From an uncultured Bacteroidales bacterium (lineage in GTDB: Bacteria > Bacteroidota > Bacteroidia > Bacteroidales > Muribaculaceae): 64,000 nt of DNA. A program made the position numbers and the translations under genes. The stretch covers positions 60,923-124,922 of the forward strand of contig CACZVR010000002.1 of the NCBI GenBank assembly GCA_902784675.1, read 5' to 3'. The notes beneath the pieces are model-generated. The model saw nothing but the letters and a program-made list of their open reading frames with translations, was not told where the DNA came from and did no database searches. Shown one piece after another: positions 20,501 through 28,599 of the stretch (position 1 is the first letter of the stretch; every line of letters begins with the position of its first letter).

Positions 20501-21650
20501 CCTTGTTCAGCGTCTCGAGGAACATAATCAGAGCGGCGTTGGCATCCTGCTTCAGAAGGTCGGTAAACTCCTTCACTTCCAGGCCAGCCACTTTCGCATA
20601 TTTGGCAGGCTCACGATACAGCCGGACAATCACCTGCGACAGTGCCGTAGATGATGATTCCACTTTCTGGTTATAGGAGTCCAGGACAGCACCATAGCCC
20701 ATGATCTGCTGGGTGGTCATGTGTGCCTGAGCGCCAACACCACCAAGGCGGCTGGTGAACTCGGCCAGGTATGATGCTGAGGCCGTCGAGTTCTGGGACA
20801 ATTCATTAATCACAGAGCCGACAGCCAACAGTGATTTCTCTACACCCAAGCGTTCACGGTCGCCGAAGATGTTGGTCAGCTTGGACAGGGTAAGTGTAGC
20901 CCCCTCACCCAACTCATCCAGGGCGACATTGATCTTGTCAGCCGCACGTACAAAGCCCATTACATCTTCCTCCGATTGCATACCCAATCGGCCAGCCTCT
21001 TGAGCCAATTTGTTCAGCTGCTGGCGGGATGAGCGTGTGTCCATCTTCTTGAACTCCTCATTGAGCGCTTCCACCTGTTCGGCAGCCATGCCGGTATATT
21101 TGCGGACGTTGGCCATTTCCTGGTCCATTTCCGCAAACGCATTCACCGCACGCCGTCCTGAGATCACCAGTCCTGAAAGTGCTCCGGCGGCCACCATGAG
21201 AGCATTACCCCACTGGAACATCGTCTTGGAGAAGCGAGTCCACATCGTCTGATGGCCCTTCATTTCACTATTCACGCGGTCGAGCTCGGTCTGCACACGT
21301 TTGATTTTCTTGACGTGTTCATCCCAGGCTTTGGAGCCACGTTCGATATCGTTCAGTTCCTTCTTCAGCTGGCGAAGGGCGGCACTCAGTTGCTTGGGTG
21401 TCGCCTTGTCAAGATTACGCATCACGTAGTCGGCCGCATGTGCAGCGCTCTCGAAGTCCTTGAGCTGCTTGCGAGCCTCCTTCAGCTCCTTTTTCAGATT
21501 CTTCAGCAGCGGTTTATTGCCGGCCTTAGCGGCATTGTTCACTGCCACCTCGAGGTCAACAATCAGCTTTTTGATTTTCGGGATCTCGGACTTGGCCTGG
21601 TCACCATTGACCGACAGCACCGCAGTCGCTTTCGTTGTATAGTCGCTCAT
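17580..21650 (-). CDS. Tail tape-measure protein
   Basis: 1356 residues, the longest structural protein apart from the DGR target. It has long charged helical and coiled-coil stretches at about 1-130 and 830-1130. A phage-minor-tail-like region (EFKKMDTRSSRQQLNKLAQEAGRLG) lies near 200, and hydrophobic segments near 490-520 and 570-600 (WGLVAAAIAAAVVALIAFA). A Gly/Ser linker sits near 800 and an Ala-rich hydrophobic helix near 1185. This layout fits a tape-measure protein that sets tail length and enters the membrane during DNA injection. A tail at least about 200 nm long is expected if 1.5 Angstrom per residue applies, so a siphovirus is likely. Confidence 0.88.
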   Translation of the reverse strand: MSDYTTKATAVLSVNGDQAKSEIPKIKKLIVDLEVAVNNAAKAGNKPLLKNLKKELKEARKQLKDFESAAHAADYVMRNLDKATPKQLSAALRQLKKELNDIERGSKAWDEHVKKIKRVQTELDRVNSEMKGHQTMWTRFSKTMFQWGNALMVAAGALSGLVISGRRAVNAFAEMDQEMANVRKYTGMAAEQVEALNEEFKKMDTRSSRQQLNKLAQEAGRLGMQSEEDVMGFVRAADKINVALDELGEGATLTLSKLTNIFGDRERLGVEKSLLAVGSVINELSQNSTASASYLAEFTSRLGGVGAQAHMTTQQIMGYGAVLDSYNQKVESSSTALSQVIVRLYREPAKYAKVAGLEVKEFTDLLKQDANAALIMFLETLNKAGDMDVLSPMFADMGENGARAIQALSTLAKHIDEVKAQQQAANVAFDEAVSIDKEFNVQNNTVQAQLDKAKKKFNELAVSLGEKLMPVMRYAITGSSAMIRALSITIDFFIKYKGVIFTVTAAIVAYKVAVNAANIIDNIHYVLLLAKDAIMKTHKVTVLMCSVAYNKLTGNIVRANAAQKLLNTTMKMNPWGLVAAAIAAAVVALIAFAKRTKEVTQAQKEFNKLSNEIAEDNKRRMEQLDQEASKIKFLAECARDETQSLQSRKSAIAQLNSIIPNYCARLDEETGKYYENAEALNAYLIALEKKIRLEANRAEYERLIQEDERLSREIAYGEEAGREVVTRSMSGASTRQQREAVAHAYGASIDLNGNIQNAPVSGQVRVMIEQRNLIRQRVKKLLDYTKDIDLLGEEAAGEGGPGGYTPTGGGSGSGSGGSSAKPDKFAAEKSWRERELALNKIAWLRGERDFESYTEIMLEIETQYHEKRLAHTDLVGNERVTIEAEYLEAMKKQQEQYDKWTIEEENQAYEDLKREIQDDYLQKRITTETYNMELENIEMAHMRALTYITREGTDERKKAEDEYRARLVSDQQKRQKEYEAAVKKHQEELTKIYDTYYLSDKEQKDRRYAEAKLLIDEVYKQELAKAGDNAEKRTDIEKRHAEALKKLHKEIYGDLEKEAQSLEEWIGKLMDKLFGEGTWEKYGEMLKSMYSSIASVFDSLSKMAEAESELRMARLEKYYEREISMAEGNAYKVKQIERKKQKEEAKLKAEASKKQFAQQVISAVAETALAAINAYASASKVSWILGPIAAAMAVAAGGIQIAAIKKQQAASLAQGYSSGGFTPDGRPDQPVGIVHAGEWVASQKLLKNPQTRAAIEALDYAQRTNTVGRLSPADVSRSVTAPTIIAGAAGDGSMQRTMEAMVAVMARYGETMEQLGDRLNEPFVTVNTVEGDMGTKRAQDDYQKMMNNTLPKNKRK

Positions 21651-21653
21651 ATC

Positions 21654-22106
21654 TTAGATGGGATGAGTTTTGTAAAAGTTTGAGTTTTTGCGCAGTTTGT
21701 CATAGTCCAGTGCTTCACTGAAGATGCCCAGGAACTCCCTACCCAGGTTATCAGCCATGAACTCCTTAATGTTCATCAGCGAGGAGTAGAACTTCTTGGA
21801 CATCCATGGGCGGGCCTCACGCACTTTCGCCCTGCCGATATCTCCAGGATTACCCCTGTAAACCTCTCGGCCAGTGCCATAGTTCTGCCACAAGCCATAT
21901 TCGTTGAACAGCCATTCATAGTTGGCCGACTTGAAATCTCCAGGAGCGTCGAAATGGCTTTCCCTGATGGAGGACAGCAGCATGCCTGTGTCTATCACGC
22001 CAAGCAACGTCACCTGCTCACGCCAGATATTCAGCATGGTCAGGTAGAACGCCCGAACATATTTCGCACGTTCCTTAAACGACTTTTCCTCGCTTACTCC
22101 AGCCAT
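21654..22106 (-). CDS. Probable head-tail connector / tail completion protein
   Basis: 150 residues, between portal-region genes and the tape measure. It is small, basic at the C-terminus and contains NYGTGREVYRGNPGD and RPWMSKKFY, a pattern resembling HK97-gp10-like neck or tail-completion proteins, where a 'GT..' loop and 'r.fl' segment recur. It overlaps the upstream gene by 13 bases. Function inferred from position. Confidence 0.55.
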   Translation of the reverse strand: MAGVSEEKSFKERAKYVRAFYLTMLNIWREQVTLLGVIDTGMLLSSIRESHFDAPGDFKSANYEWLFNEYGLWQNYGTGREVYRGNPGDIGRAKVREARPWMSKKFYSSLMNIKEFMADNLGREFLGIFSEALDYDKLRKNSNFYKTHPI

Positions 22107-22597
22107 TCTTCAGGACGATAGACCAGGTTAGTGTATACGTCGTAGGAGATATTGAAGAAAGCGCATGCGCAGCCCATGGCGAAGTACTGCTCTATCTCCG
22201 TGAACTGGACACGAGGATCCAGATAGAGGATGCCCTGCTCGATGCGCGTCTTCTCCTTGAACAGTACCGACATGAATTGCCGGAACAGTTCCCGCATTTC
22301 ATTCATGCAGCGTTCACGGGCCTTCATGTCATTCAGCGCATGGCGCTTCATCATGAAGACCGTCTTGACACGTCTGGTGTGTGGTGTATTGTTCATTTCC
22401 GTGAAGCCGGTGGAAACATCGCTCACGCAGACGGCCGCAGTCGCCGCCTGTGCCTGCTCGATATATTCCTCCAACCCTGCAAGACCGCTGACCACGGCAA
22501 ACCTGTATTCCTTTTCTTGTGCCAGTTTGTTCCTGGCGTGCAGGTCACGGAAGAAAGGGATAGCGTCCCAGCTGTAGTTTTTACTTAGATCTGCCAT
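22094..22597 (-). CDS. Phage structural protein of unknown role
   Basis: 167 residues, starting 17 bases inside the previous gene. Mostly helical with a Cys/Ala-rich C-terminal segment (FAMGCACAFF). The tight overlaps on both sides place it in the neck/tail assembly block. No motif recognised. Confidence 0.6.
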   Translation of the reverse strand: MADLSKNYSWDAIPFFRDLHARNKLAQEKEYRFAVVSGLAGLEEYIEQAQAATAAVCVSDVSTGFTEMNNTPHTRRVKTVFMMKRHALNDMKARERCMNEMRELFRQFMSVLFKEKTRIEQGILYLDPRVQFTEIEQYFAMGCACAFFNISYDVYTNLVYRPEEWLE

Positions 22598-23339
22598 ATT
22601 TACGCTTGTATTCTTCGGCCTCCCTGGCCAGTTCGTCCAGTTCTGTCAAAGCCCTTTGTGTGGGCATAGCCATCACTTCCTTCTCCTTGGTTATATCGCC
22701 CTTGGTGAGTGCCCTGATCTGGGCATTCATCGCATCGCGCAGCTGCTTGCCGATGGGCTTAGGATTACCCAGCAGATTGCCATCAACAGGCGCTGATGCC
22801 GGAACAAAGAAGTTAGGGAACAACCTGCTGAAGTATTCCTTGAGAGAAGCCCACCAGTAGAACACATTCATTTTCTCAGCCTGGTTGAAGTGAACACCTT
22901 CGCAGTCGTAGAGGATTTCGCCCATCTCCTGCAGCAGCTGGTGGTTCTGGGTGTGGATGTAACCCTGATAGAGGTTTTCCACATACAGGTATTTCTCGAA
23001 GGGCACGTCATCCAGTGTGGCATCAGCGGCATAATGCTTGCGGATTTTGCTGATACGGACAGGTACTGCAGGAAAATCCTCCAGAAAATTCAAGGACTTC
23101 ATCGCGCTGGCCACGATCTCCCCGGTGACAAAACACTCCAGGCGATTTTTGCGGAGGATGTATCCATCGCCGTAGCGACACACCACTCCAAGGCCGCTCC
23201 AGCGGAAGAAGCAGTAAGCGCGGATCTGTGTCCCGCTCAGCGAGTCGCCGATCAAGTCAAAGACATAATAGAGCTGTTCATTCGTCAGCTCTGCCCATGA
23301 CTTCGGCAACGTGATATTGATGGTTACTTGAGGGTCCAT
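22581..23339 (-). CDS. Phage protein of unknown function in the neck/tail block
   Basis: 252 residues. The N-terminal half has the pattern LPKSWAELTNEQLYYV...RAYCFFRW, and the C-terminal third is charged and helical (EVMAMPTQRALTELDELAREAEEYKRK is only partly quoted here as TELDELAREAEEYKR). It could be a tail-assembly chaperone given its place two genes before the tape measure, but there is no visible frameshift pair. Confidence 0.6.
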   Translation of the reverse strand: MDPQVTINITLPKSWAELTNEQLYYVFDLIGDSLSGTQIRAYCFFRWSGLGVVCRYGDGYILRKNRLECFVTGEIVASAMKSLNFLEDFPAVPVRISKIRKHYAADATLDDVPFEKYLYVENLYQGYIHTQNHQLLQEMGEILYDCEGVHFNQAEKMNVFYWWASLKEYFSRLFPNFFVPASAPVDGNLLGNPKPIGKQLRDAMNAQIRALTKGDITKEKEVMAMPTQRALTELDELAREAEEYKRKYGRSK

Positions 23340-23344
23340 GATTG

Positions 23345-24187
23345 TCAGAAGAAATAGCCGGATGAATTTTTCTTATTCTTGAACACAGGAGGATTGTTGT
23401 AGAGTCTGGCCGTGTCGCTGGTCGCCCAGGTCGGGAAAATATCAGCGTTATTGCGGATATAGTTCACGATACGGTCCAGGTCCCAGTGGTTGCGCTGCAG
23501 TCCGCGCAGCTCGTTGAACACGCAGGAGCGTACCTTCAGGGCCACTTGGTGCACCGTGGCGTTATTCACCGTCATCAGTTCCACGCGGAGCTGCTGCATC
23601 ACGCCGTAGCTGATCCATTTCTCGGCGATGGCGTCCTCAATCGTGATGGCACGTTGTCTCAGCTGCAGGAACTGGTCCCACTGCTGTCCTTCCCTGATGC
23701 GGTCGTTTACCGCCGTCACACAGGCCTTCGGCCATGATATCAGAGATTCCGTGAACCATGCGAACTGGTGGCTGTCGCGCCAGGACGAGCGGCATTTGAG
23801 GTCAGACAGTAGCATATTGATGAAGTGGTCGCGTTGGCTGGCCATCTGTTGGATCAGCCGCTCGACACGTTCCTTGCTTGCCGGCGCAACATTGCTGTTG
23901 GACACGATGCCGAAGCCGTTGGGTGTCAGCACCACGTCCATAGACGGTATTGCCCGGCGCAGTGCATCGGAAACGACCAGCGAGGCCAGATATCGCCATG
24001 TATCTGAAGACCGCTCATCAGCTATCGCGTCCAAGACTTCAGCTCCAGTGAACGTGTCACGCGCCCAAGCCTCAGACAGCTCCAGCTGGTGAGAGATTTT
24101 TTCAAAGAGCGGTTTTTCGCCCTCCACGGTGGTCACCACATTTGGGACCATCGCCATCAGGATCTCGTTACTCGTTATTACCTTCAT
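23345..24187 (-). CDS. DUF6712-like phage neck protein
   Basis: 280 residues, beginning MKVITSNEILMAMVPNVV. The start, the WARDTFTG segment and the overall length recall the DUF6712 family of Bacteroidales phage and prophage proteins that follow the portal gene. That assignment is from memory, not a search. It overlaps the portal gene by 20 bases. Confidence 0.6.
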   Translation of the reverse strand: MKVITSNEILMAMVPNVVTTVEGEKPLFEKISHQLELSEAWARDTFTGAEVLDAIADERSSDTWRYLASLVVSDALRRAIPSMDVVLTPNGFGIVSNSNVAPASKERVERLIQQMASQRDHFINMLLSDLKCRSSWRDSHQFAWFTESLISWPKACVTAVNDRIREGQQWDQFLQLRQRAITIEDAIAEKWISYGVMQQLRVELMTVNNATVHQVALKVRSCVFNELRGLQRNHWDLDRIVNYIRNNADIFPTWATSDTARLYNNPPVFKNKKNSSGYFF

Positions 24188-25514
24188 CGTTATTGGTCTT
24201 GTTAGAGGGTTTCACTTCTTTGGCGTCGGTGCCCTCATCGAGGGTCGTCAGCTGGATGAACGGCACTTCCGGCGTGACGCCTTCCCAGCCGTTGAACTTG
24301 ATGATGATGCGGTGAACCAGGAACAGCAGGTCATGGTATGGCTTCTGCAGGGCCTGGGCAATCGTGTAGAGCTCGCGTTTGTCGCTGCCCGAGTTATTCA
24401 TTTGAGACTTGCCGGGAACGGAGCCTACCAGGTTGGAGTGCACCTGGAACGTGAAACATATCATGTTCACGCTCTCCTGGATATCGCTCTCCCAGTCTCC
24501 ACCTTCTTTCTTGTCATCGACTCGCGTGATCATCACCTCGTGGCATTCTTGGCCGTCCGGGTATGTCCAGAAGTTGGCGAACCAAGTCTTGCCAGAGTTC
24601 TCGGTACCAGAGAGGAAATCCAGGATTTCCTGCTTGGCTTTCACCACTCGCGCTTTCCTTTCTTCGGGGTCAGTGATGCCCTCCTGGTTGAACAGGCGCT
24701 CGAAGTACTTGTCTGAGATTTCGACCAGGTAGCGGATGGGCGCCGCATTCTGGATCTTGGATTTCTTGGCCAGGGCGATAAGACGCTTGATGTCGTACCA
24801 GTTCGAGCGGAATAGAGCGGCCCAGTAAGGGATAGGATAGTAGGTGTGATCAGCAGTCGGGATGCGTGTCACGATCGCGAATTTATTCTCCTTGTTCTTC
24901 TTGTTTTTCTGGTTGGCGATGCGCTCCTTCAAGTCGCCCCAAGGGTTATGCTCATCAAGCAGAGGAATCACCTCCAGATCCTTCAGCTCCACCGTATCGC
25001 GCCAAGGGCCGTAATACACTTTTTCGATGGCTCCTGTTTTCTCGTTTGCCTTGGAAAAGCGGCAATAGCAAGCCTCTTTACGTATCAGCCGGGCGATGCT
25101 CTTGCCATCCTGGCTCAGGATGATCACGCTGATGGCGAAAGCCCAATGCTTCAAGTCCTGTGCGACTCCCAAAAAGTACGATGTAAGCGAGTTCTCAAGT
25201 TCCCATTCCTCCACTTCCTTTGCCACTTCCTCGCTGGCTTTATCCGTGTTGTACTTGAGCCCGCTGCCATAGCACATTTGAGCGTTCCACATCAGGCAGG
25301 TTGATACAGTCTCATCGCTCTCGATGAGATCCAGGATATTATATGGCAGGTCATTGGTTTTTCCCCATGGCATGTAGAAATCATGCTCGCCCAGTTTAAC
25401 AGCGTCCGTTTTCTGCTCGCGGAACGTCGAGCCGCTGTCGATCATGAATACCGCTTTAGCTTCCACACCGGGGATGTTCTCAATGCTCGGTGTCATCAAT
25501 TTCTCTGTCTTCAT
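24168..25514 (-). CDS. Phage portal protein
   Basis: 448 residues. The central part carries IPYWAALFRSNWYDIKRLI and the C-terminal part HSNLVGSVPGKSQMNNSGSD followed by a long helix (the typical portal wing/stem order). Portal proteins form the dodecameric DNA entry ring at one capsid vertex. An acidic, Asn-rich tail closes the protein. It starts with an ATGA overlap after the small gene at 25511. Unusually, it is separated from terL by a leader-controlled pair of genes and a terminator. Confidence 0.8.
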   Translation of the reverse strand: MKTEKLMTPSIENIPGVEAKAVFMIDSGSTFREQKTDAVKLGEHDFYMPWGKTNDLPYNILDLIESDETVSTCLMWNAQMCYGSGLKYNTDKASEEVAKEVEEWELENSLTSYFLGVAQDLKHWAFAISVIILSQDGKSIARLIRKEACYCRFSKANEKTGAIEKVYYGPWRDTVELKDLEVIPLLDEHNPWGDLKERIANQKNKKNKENKFAIVTRIPTADHTYYPIPYWAALFRSNWYDIKRLIALAKKSKIQNAAPIRYLVEISDKYFERLFNQEGITDPEERKARVVKAKQEILDFLSGTENSGKTWFANFWTYPDGQECHEVMITRVDDKKEGGDWESDIQESVNMICFTFQVHSNLVGSVPGKSQMNNSGSDKRELYTIAQALQKPYHDLLFLVHRIIIKFNGWEGVTPEVPFIQLTTLDEGTDAKEVKPSNKTNNDEGNNE

Positions 25515-25744
25515 AGAAATATTGTCATATCATTAATTTTGTACAAACACACATCGCGGATGGTGCGAATCTCTCGGCTGGAGAGCACTTTGACATTGTG
25601 TGTTCCAGCCCTGAAGTTGTAGCGCAGCGCCACGCAGTCTTTCAGTTCAATCAGGTGTCCGTCCTTCGTCCAGAAAGCCAGGTCAACAGGATCCGGCGAC
25701 TGGAGTATCTTACGGGCGGTTGAGATATGGATGGATTGTGCCAT
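25511..25744 (-). CDS. Small phage protein of unknown function
   Basis: 77 residues from the ATG at 25744, chosen because the upstream in-frame TTG lies in the previous stop region. One hydrophobic strand-rich domain (LAFWTKDGHLIELKDCVALR). It sits between a 357-residue protein and the portal and is probably co-translated with both. Confidence 0.6.
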   Translation of the reverse strand: MAQSIHISTARKILQSPDPVDLAFWTKDGHLIELKDCVALRYNFRAGTHNVKVLSSREIRTIRDVCLYKINDMTIFL

Positions 25745-25746
25745 AA

Positions 25747-26820
25747 TCAATCGAATTGGTAGCCGAACGGCGGTTGGGTGAATATGTTGATGTCCACACC
25801 GTCAATGTTCATCAGATCGCGCGAGTCGTCACGCTGCCAGGTGAATTTCACGGTGTTCATAGTAGCGGCGTCATCGCTGATGGAAGCATCGCCATCCGTG
25901 ATAACGATGGCCGTGCCGTCACCAAGCCATGCCAGTTGCGAAGTGACCAGCTGCGACAGCCAGTCGGCCATCTCCAGCGGGAGCGGGCATGTTTCCGTCT
26001 CATAGGTCACCTGCAGATCCAGGTCATAGACCTTCGCCCGGTGGGCCACATGGGCGACCTTGCGGCTGTCCTTTGTCTTCTTGGTCGTGACGCAGCTCAG
26101 CCAGGCGATCTCCGTCAGCCCGAAACAGTTCAGGAACGCGATGGCCAGGTTAGGCTTGAGGCCCGGTTTATAATAGTTCATCATGCGGCTGCCAGCCTTG
26201 ATTGCCACCGCCAGCACCTCCACCGCATTTTCTTCAATATCTTGGGCTGCAGCCAGCATCGCCGGCAGGTTCCAGGACAGAACGCCCTTGGAAGATTCGC
26301 CGGCAGACACATCCGCGAAGTAGCTGACTTCTCTCGTACTGACTGATTCGTCAGACAGTCTGCAGGTAACCCATGTCTGAGGCGAGATGACCACGGATTG
26401 AGAGGCATAGAAGTAGAGCCGTTCCGTTGCATTGACATCCGGCAGGGGTTTGCTTTTCAGCGTAGTCAGGAAATGGGCATCTAGCCATGCGCTGCAGTTC
26501 CCCACTACATCCTGTGTGCAGTAATACACATTACACCCACCAGATATATTGTAGTATCTAGCGCCAGGCTCTTTCCATTGCACAAGCAGGTAGATCTGGT
26601 CTTTGTTCAAGTAACGCATCTTGCGCTCCACCGCATCGCGAACTTCCAGCATATCGACATAACCACCCACAGCGGTCAAGGTCAGTTCCAGTATATAGAC
26701 GCCATCAGTTGGGCAGTAGAGACACACAGTGAGTGCTTCCTCGTCCGTTTGCCACCGGAAATCGGGCAGCTGTGACGAGAAGTAGAACTCCAGCAGATTA
26801 TTTTGTAGAGTCGTTGCCAT
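25747..26820 (-). CDS. Phage protein of unknown function at the head of the portal/tail transcript
   Basis: 357 residues, beta-rich, with a stretch of Cys residues in the first third (CPTDG, GGCNVYYC). It is the first gene after a terminator and has its own -7 box only 5 bases before the ATG. Neighbouring genes suggest a virion or tail-tube role, but no domain is recognised. Confidence 0.65.
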   Translation of the reverse strand: MATTLQNNLLEFYFSSQLPDFRWQTDEEALTVCLYCPTDGVYILELTLTAVGGYVDMLEVRDAVERKMRYLNKDQIYLLVQWKEPGARYYNISGGCNVYYCTQDVVGNCSAWLDAHFLTTLKSKPLPDVNATERLYFYASQSVVISPQTWVTCRLSDESVSTREVSYFADVSAGESSKGVLSWNLPAMLAAAQDIEENAVEVLAVAIKAGSRMMNYYKPGLKPNLAIAFLNCFGLTEIAWLSCVTTKKTKDSRKVAHVAHRAKVYDLDLQVTYETETCPLPLEMADWLSQLVTSQLAWLGDGTAIVITDGDASISDDAATMNTVKFTWQRDDSRDLMNIDGVDINIFTQPPFGYQFD

Positions 26821-26824
26821 ACTA

Positions 26825-26832
26825 CAAAGATA
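26825..26832 (-). promoter_or_regulatory. -7 box giving a near-leaderless transcript
   Basis: TAtcTTTG on the minus strand ends 4 bases before the ATG at 26820. Since transcription starts a few bases after this box, the mRNA would have almost no leader. Confidence 0.6.
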
Positions 26833-26861
26833 TCTCCCACCTCTTTTCTACGAAAAGACAG

Positions 26862-26896
26862 AAAAATCGGGTCTCCCTGCAGGGAGCCCGATTTTT
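26862..26896. terminator. Strong bidirectional-looking terminator
   Basis: Perfect stem aaaaatcggg / cccgattttt with an inner stem ctccct / agggag and T-runs on both strands. It closes the transcript of the gene at 26964 and separates it from the portal/tail transcript. Confidence 0.85.
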
Positions 26897-26963
26897 TCGC
26901 GCAGGTTTCCCCCAGACCTCAAAGGCGGCACCCGCGAGGGCGCCGCCATGGGTCTGTCGCTCA

Positions 26964-27950
26964 TCAAATCACATTGTTAGAGCGGAGGAAGTTGACAAAA
27001 GCCATATTTTGCGGCAGTATCATGGTCTGCTCGGCGGTCTGCGGCTTGTAGAGGTCGGTGGCTGCGTTGTACATGTCCCAAGCGGAGAGGCGGCCGTTAT
27101 GGTGTTGGCGAATCAGCAGCGCCTCCGTAAACTTGGAGATCTGCGCCTGGTTGAGGGGATAGACGTTGTTAACCTTGATATCCTTGTGGTTCGTGTCAGC
27201 CTGCACACGTGCGGCCGTGAGCATGCCGATAACGAGCAGCACCTGAGCGGGGGTGAGGATGGCGCGCCTCATGCGCTCTATCATTTCATCATCTTCGGCG
27301 ATGATGTCACGGAGGTCGCGCATCCACTGGCGGACGGTGGCCAGCATGTCGGCGGGCGTCTTGTGTGTGCCTTTGTGGTCGGCCATCGAGAAGTCGGCCA
27401 CATACCTATCGCCGCCGAGCATGCACTGATTATGGCAGACCATCACATTACGGCCGATGCCGATTTGCAGGCCTCGCTGGGTGTAGCTGACAGCGATGTT
27501 AGTTGTCAGTTCCTCGGTGTCGAAGTCCCGCAGTCGGATGTTAACGAACAGGCGGCGGATGGTGTGCGCCTCTACGGCCTTGGGGCCATATTGCGCCTCG
27601 AGTTCGGGGTACACGCTCACGCCAGGCGTCATTTTATCGCGGTTGTTGGTGGCGAACATGTCATAAATCTCGGGCGCATAGTTGTAGGAGCGGCAGATGT
27701 CCATGACTCCATCGATGAGGTCAACGTGGGTGATTCCGTGGATGGCATCGCCTTTCTCGGCATCGTGTTCGCGCAGGGTGCGCTTCAGCTGCTCGAGCGA
27801 GAGCGGCTGCACCTTGTTTTTCTCGAAGTCGAGAAAGCGGTCATCCTCATGGAGTTCTACGGCGGGGACGAGAGCGGCGGCCTGCTCCATCACGGGGACA
27901 ATGTTAAGGGTCTGGCTGGTCATAGTGCCTAAATCAAAATCGTTAAACAT
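26964..27950 (-). CDS. DUF932-like phage/plasmid protein
   Basis: 328 residues. The middle part SYTQRGLQIGIGRNVMVCHN followed by an Asp/His-containing strand block resembles the DUF932 'phage/plasmid-like' family in layout; this is a weak recognition. It follows an 80-residue gene behind the structured leader and is closed by a terminator, so leader, small gene and this gene form an insulated cassette between terL and the portal block. Such proteins are usually early or accessory, so its place inside the morphogenesis region is odd. Confidence 0.55.
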   Translation of the reverse strand: MFNDFDLGTMTSQTLNIVPVMEQAAALVPAVELHEDDRFLDFEKNKVQPLSLEQLKRTLREHDAEKGDAIHGITHVDLIDGVMDICRSYNYAPEIYDMFATNNRDKMTPGVSVYPELEAQYGPKAVEAHTIRRLFVNIRLRDFDTEELTTNIAVSYTQRGLQIGIGRNVMVCHNQCMLGGDRYVADFSMADHKGTHKTPADMLATVRQWMRDLRDIIAEDDEMIERMRRAILTPAQVLLVIGMLTAARVQADTNHKDIKVNNVYPLNQAQISKFTEALLIRQHHNGRLSAWDMYNAATDLYKPQTAEQTMILPQNMAFVNFLRSNNVI

Positions 27951-28002
27951 AGTGGTAGCACTGAGTCCGTGTCGTGCGCAACTTCTAATGAATAAATGTG
28001 GA

Positions 28003-28245
28003 TTAAAAATTATCTTTATAGATGTTCATGTAACTTACCTGCATGCCGTATGCGAGTGCTTCGGCCTTCTCGGCGGCCTCTGAGTGGCTTGAGGCCTCCA
28101 CGTTAAACTCCTCGGTGGCACCATCGAAGTCCACCACCTCGACCTTGTAATTATTGAGCTCGCAAGAGCGGTAACCTTTTTTACCTGTCTGGCGGGTGGT
28201 GCCAGCCATTGAATTGAGGGACGATGTGTTAAATACTGCTGTCAT
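28003..28245 (-). CDS. Small leader-associated protein A
   Basis: 80 residues. The first ~27 residues (MT...N.S..NS.A.......KKG.RS) align position by position with those of the 154-residue protein at 43447, which is preceded by the same leader; the rest differs. The C-terminal part is a compact alpha/beta stretch (YKVEVVDFDGATEEFNV). It lies 52 bases before the DUF932-like gene. Function unknown. Confidence 0.7.
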   Translation of the reverse strand: MTAVFNTSSLNSMAGTTRQTGKKGYRSCELNNYKVEVVDFDGATEEFNVEASSHSEAAEKAEALAYGMQVSYMNIYKDNF

Positions 28246-28446
28246 AATTATTTGTTTTAATTGTTAATAATCATTGATCACGCTGTCGCGTATAACCTTT
28301 TTACGATGCCCAATAAGTAGGCGGTGTTAGCGGCTAAGGCAAGGGCGTAGGGCCAAAATACTACCCCGCAGGGGATGGAGATTTTCGCCCGGAGTGCATT
28401 TACCCTTGCAGGCCGCGTGCCGCACTATCTTTGCATCAGAAAAAGG
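28246..28446 (-). ncRNA. Structured leader, copy A
   Basis: The region from the start codon to 28446 is closely similar to 43912-44114. The outer stem is ccttttt-ac-gatgc (28296-28309) with gcatc-aga-aaaaagg (28433-28446). Inside, gcaaggg/cccttgc, a gcggc/gccgc pairing and a cccc-tgc-gggg hairpin are shared with copy B. On the plus strand the stem contains TATCTTTG (28426-28433), so an outward promoter is possible. Either a cis-acting RNA leader of the downstream genes or a DNA element. The bases 28447-28599 up to terL hold only two 10-12-codon plus-strand ORFs, which I do not call. Confidence 0.6.
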
Positions 28447-28599
28447 TAGCGACAGCTGTCAATCATTAAAACAATCCATGACAGCACCCATCGTCACTCC
28501 AATGGCCAACCAGTAGCCAGTACAAAAAAAACAGTGACGACTCTCCCGAGCCATCACCGACCAAGATTATTAACATTTAAATTTTTCTATTATGACCTA

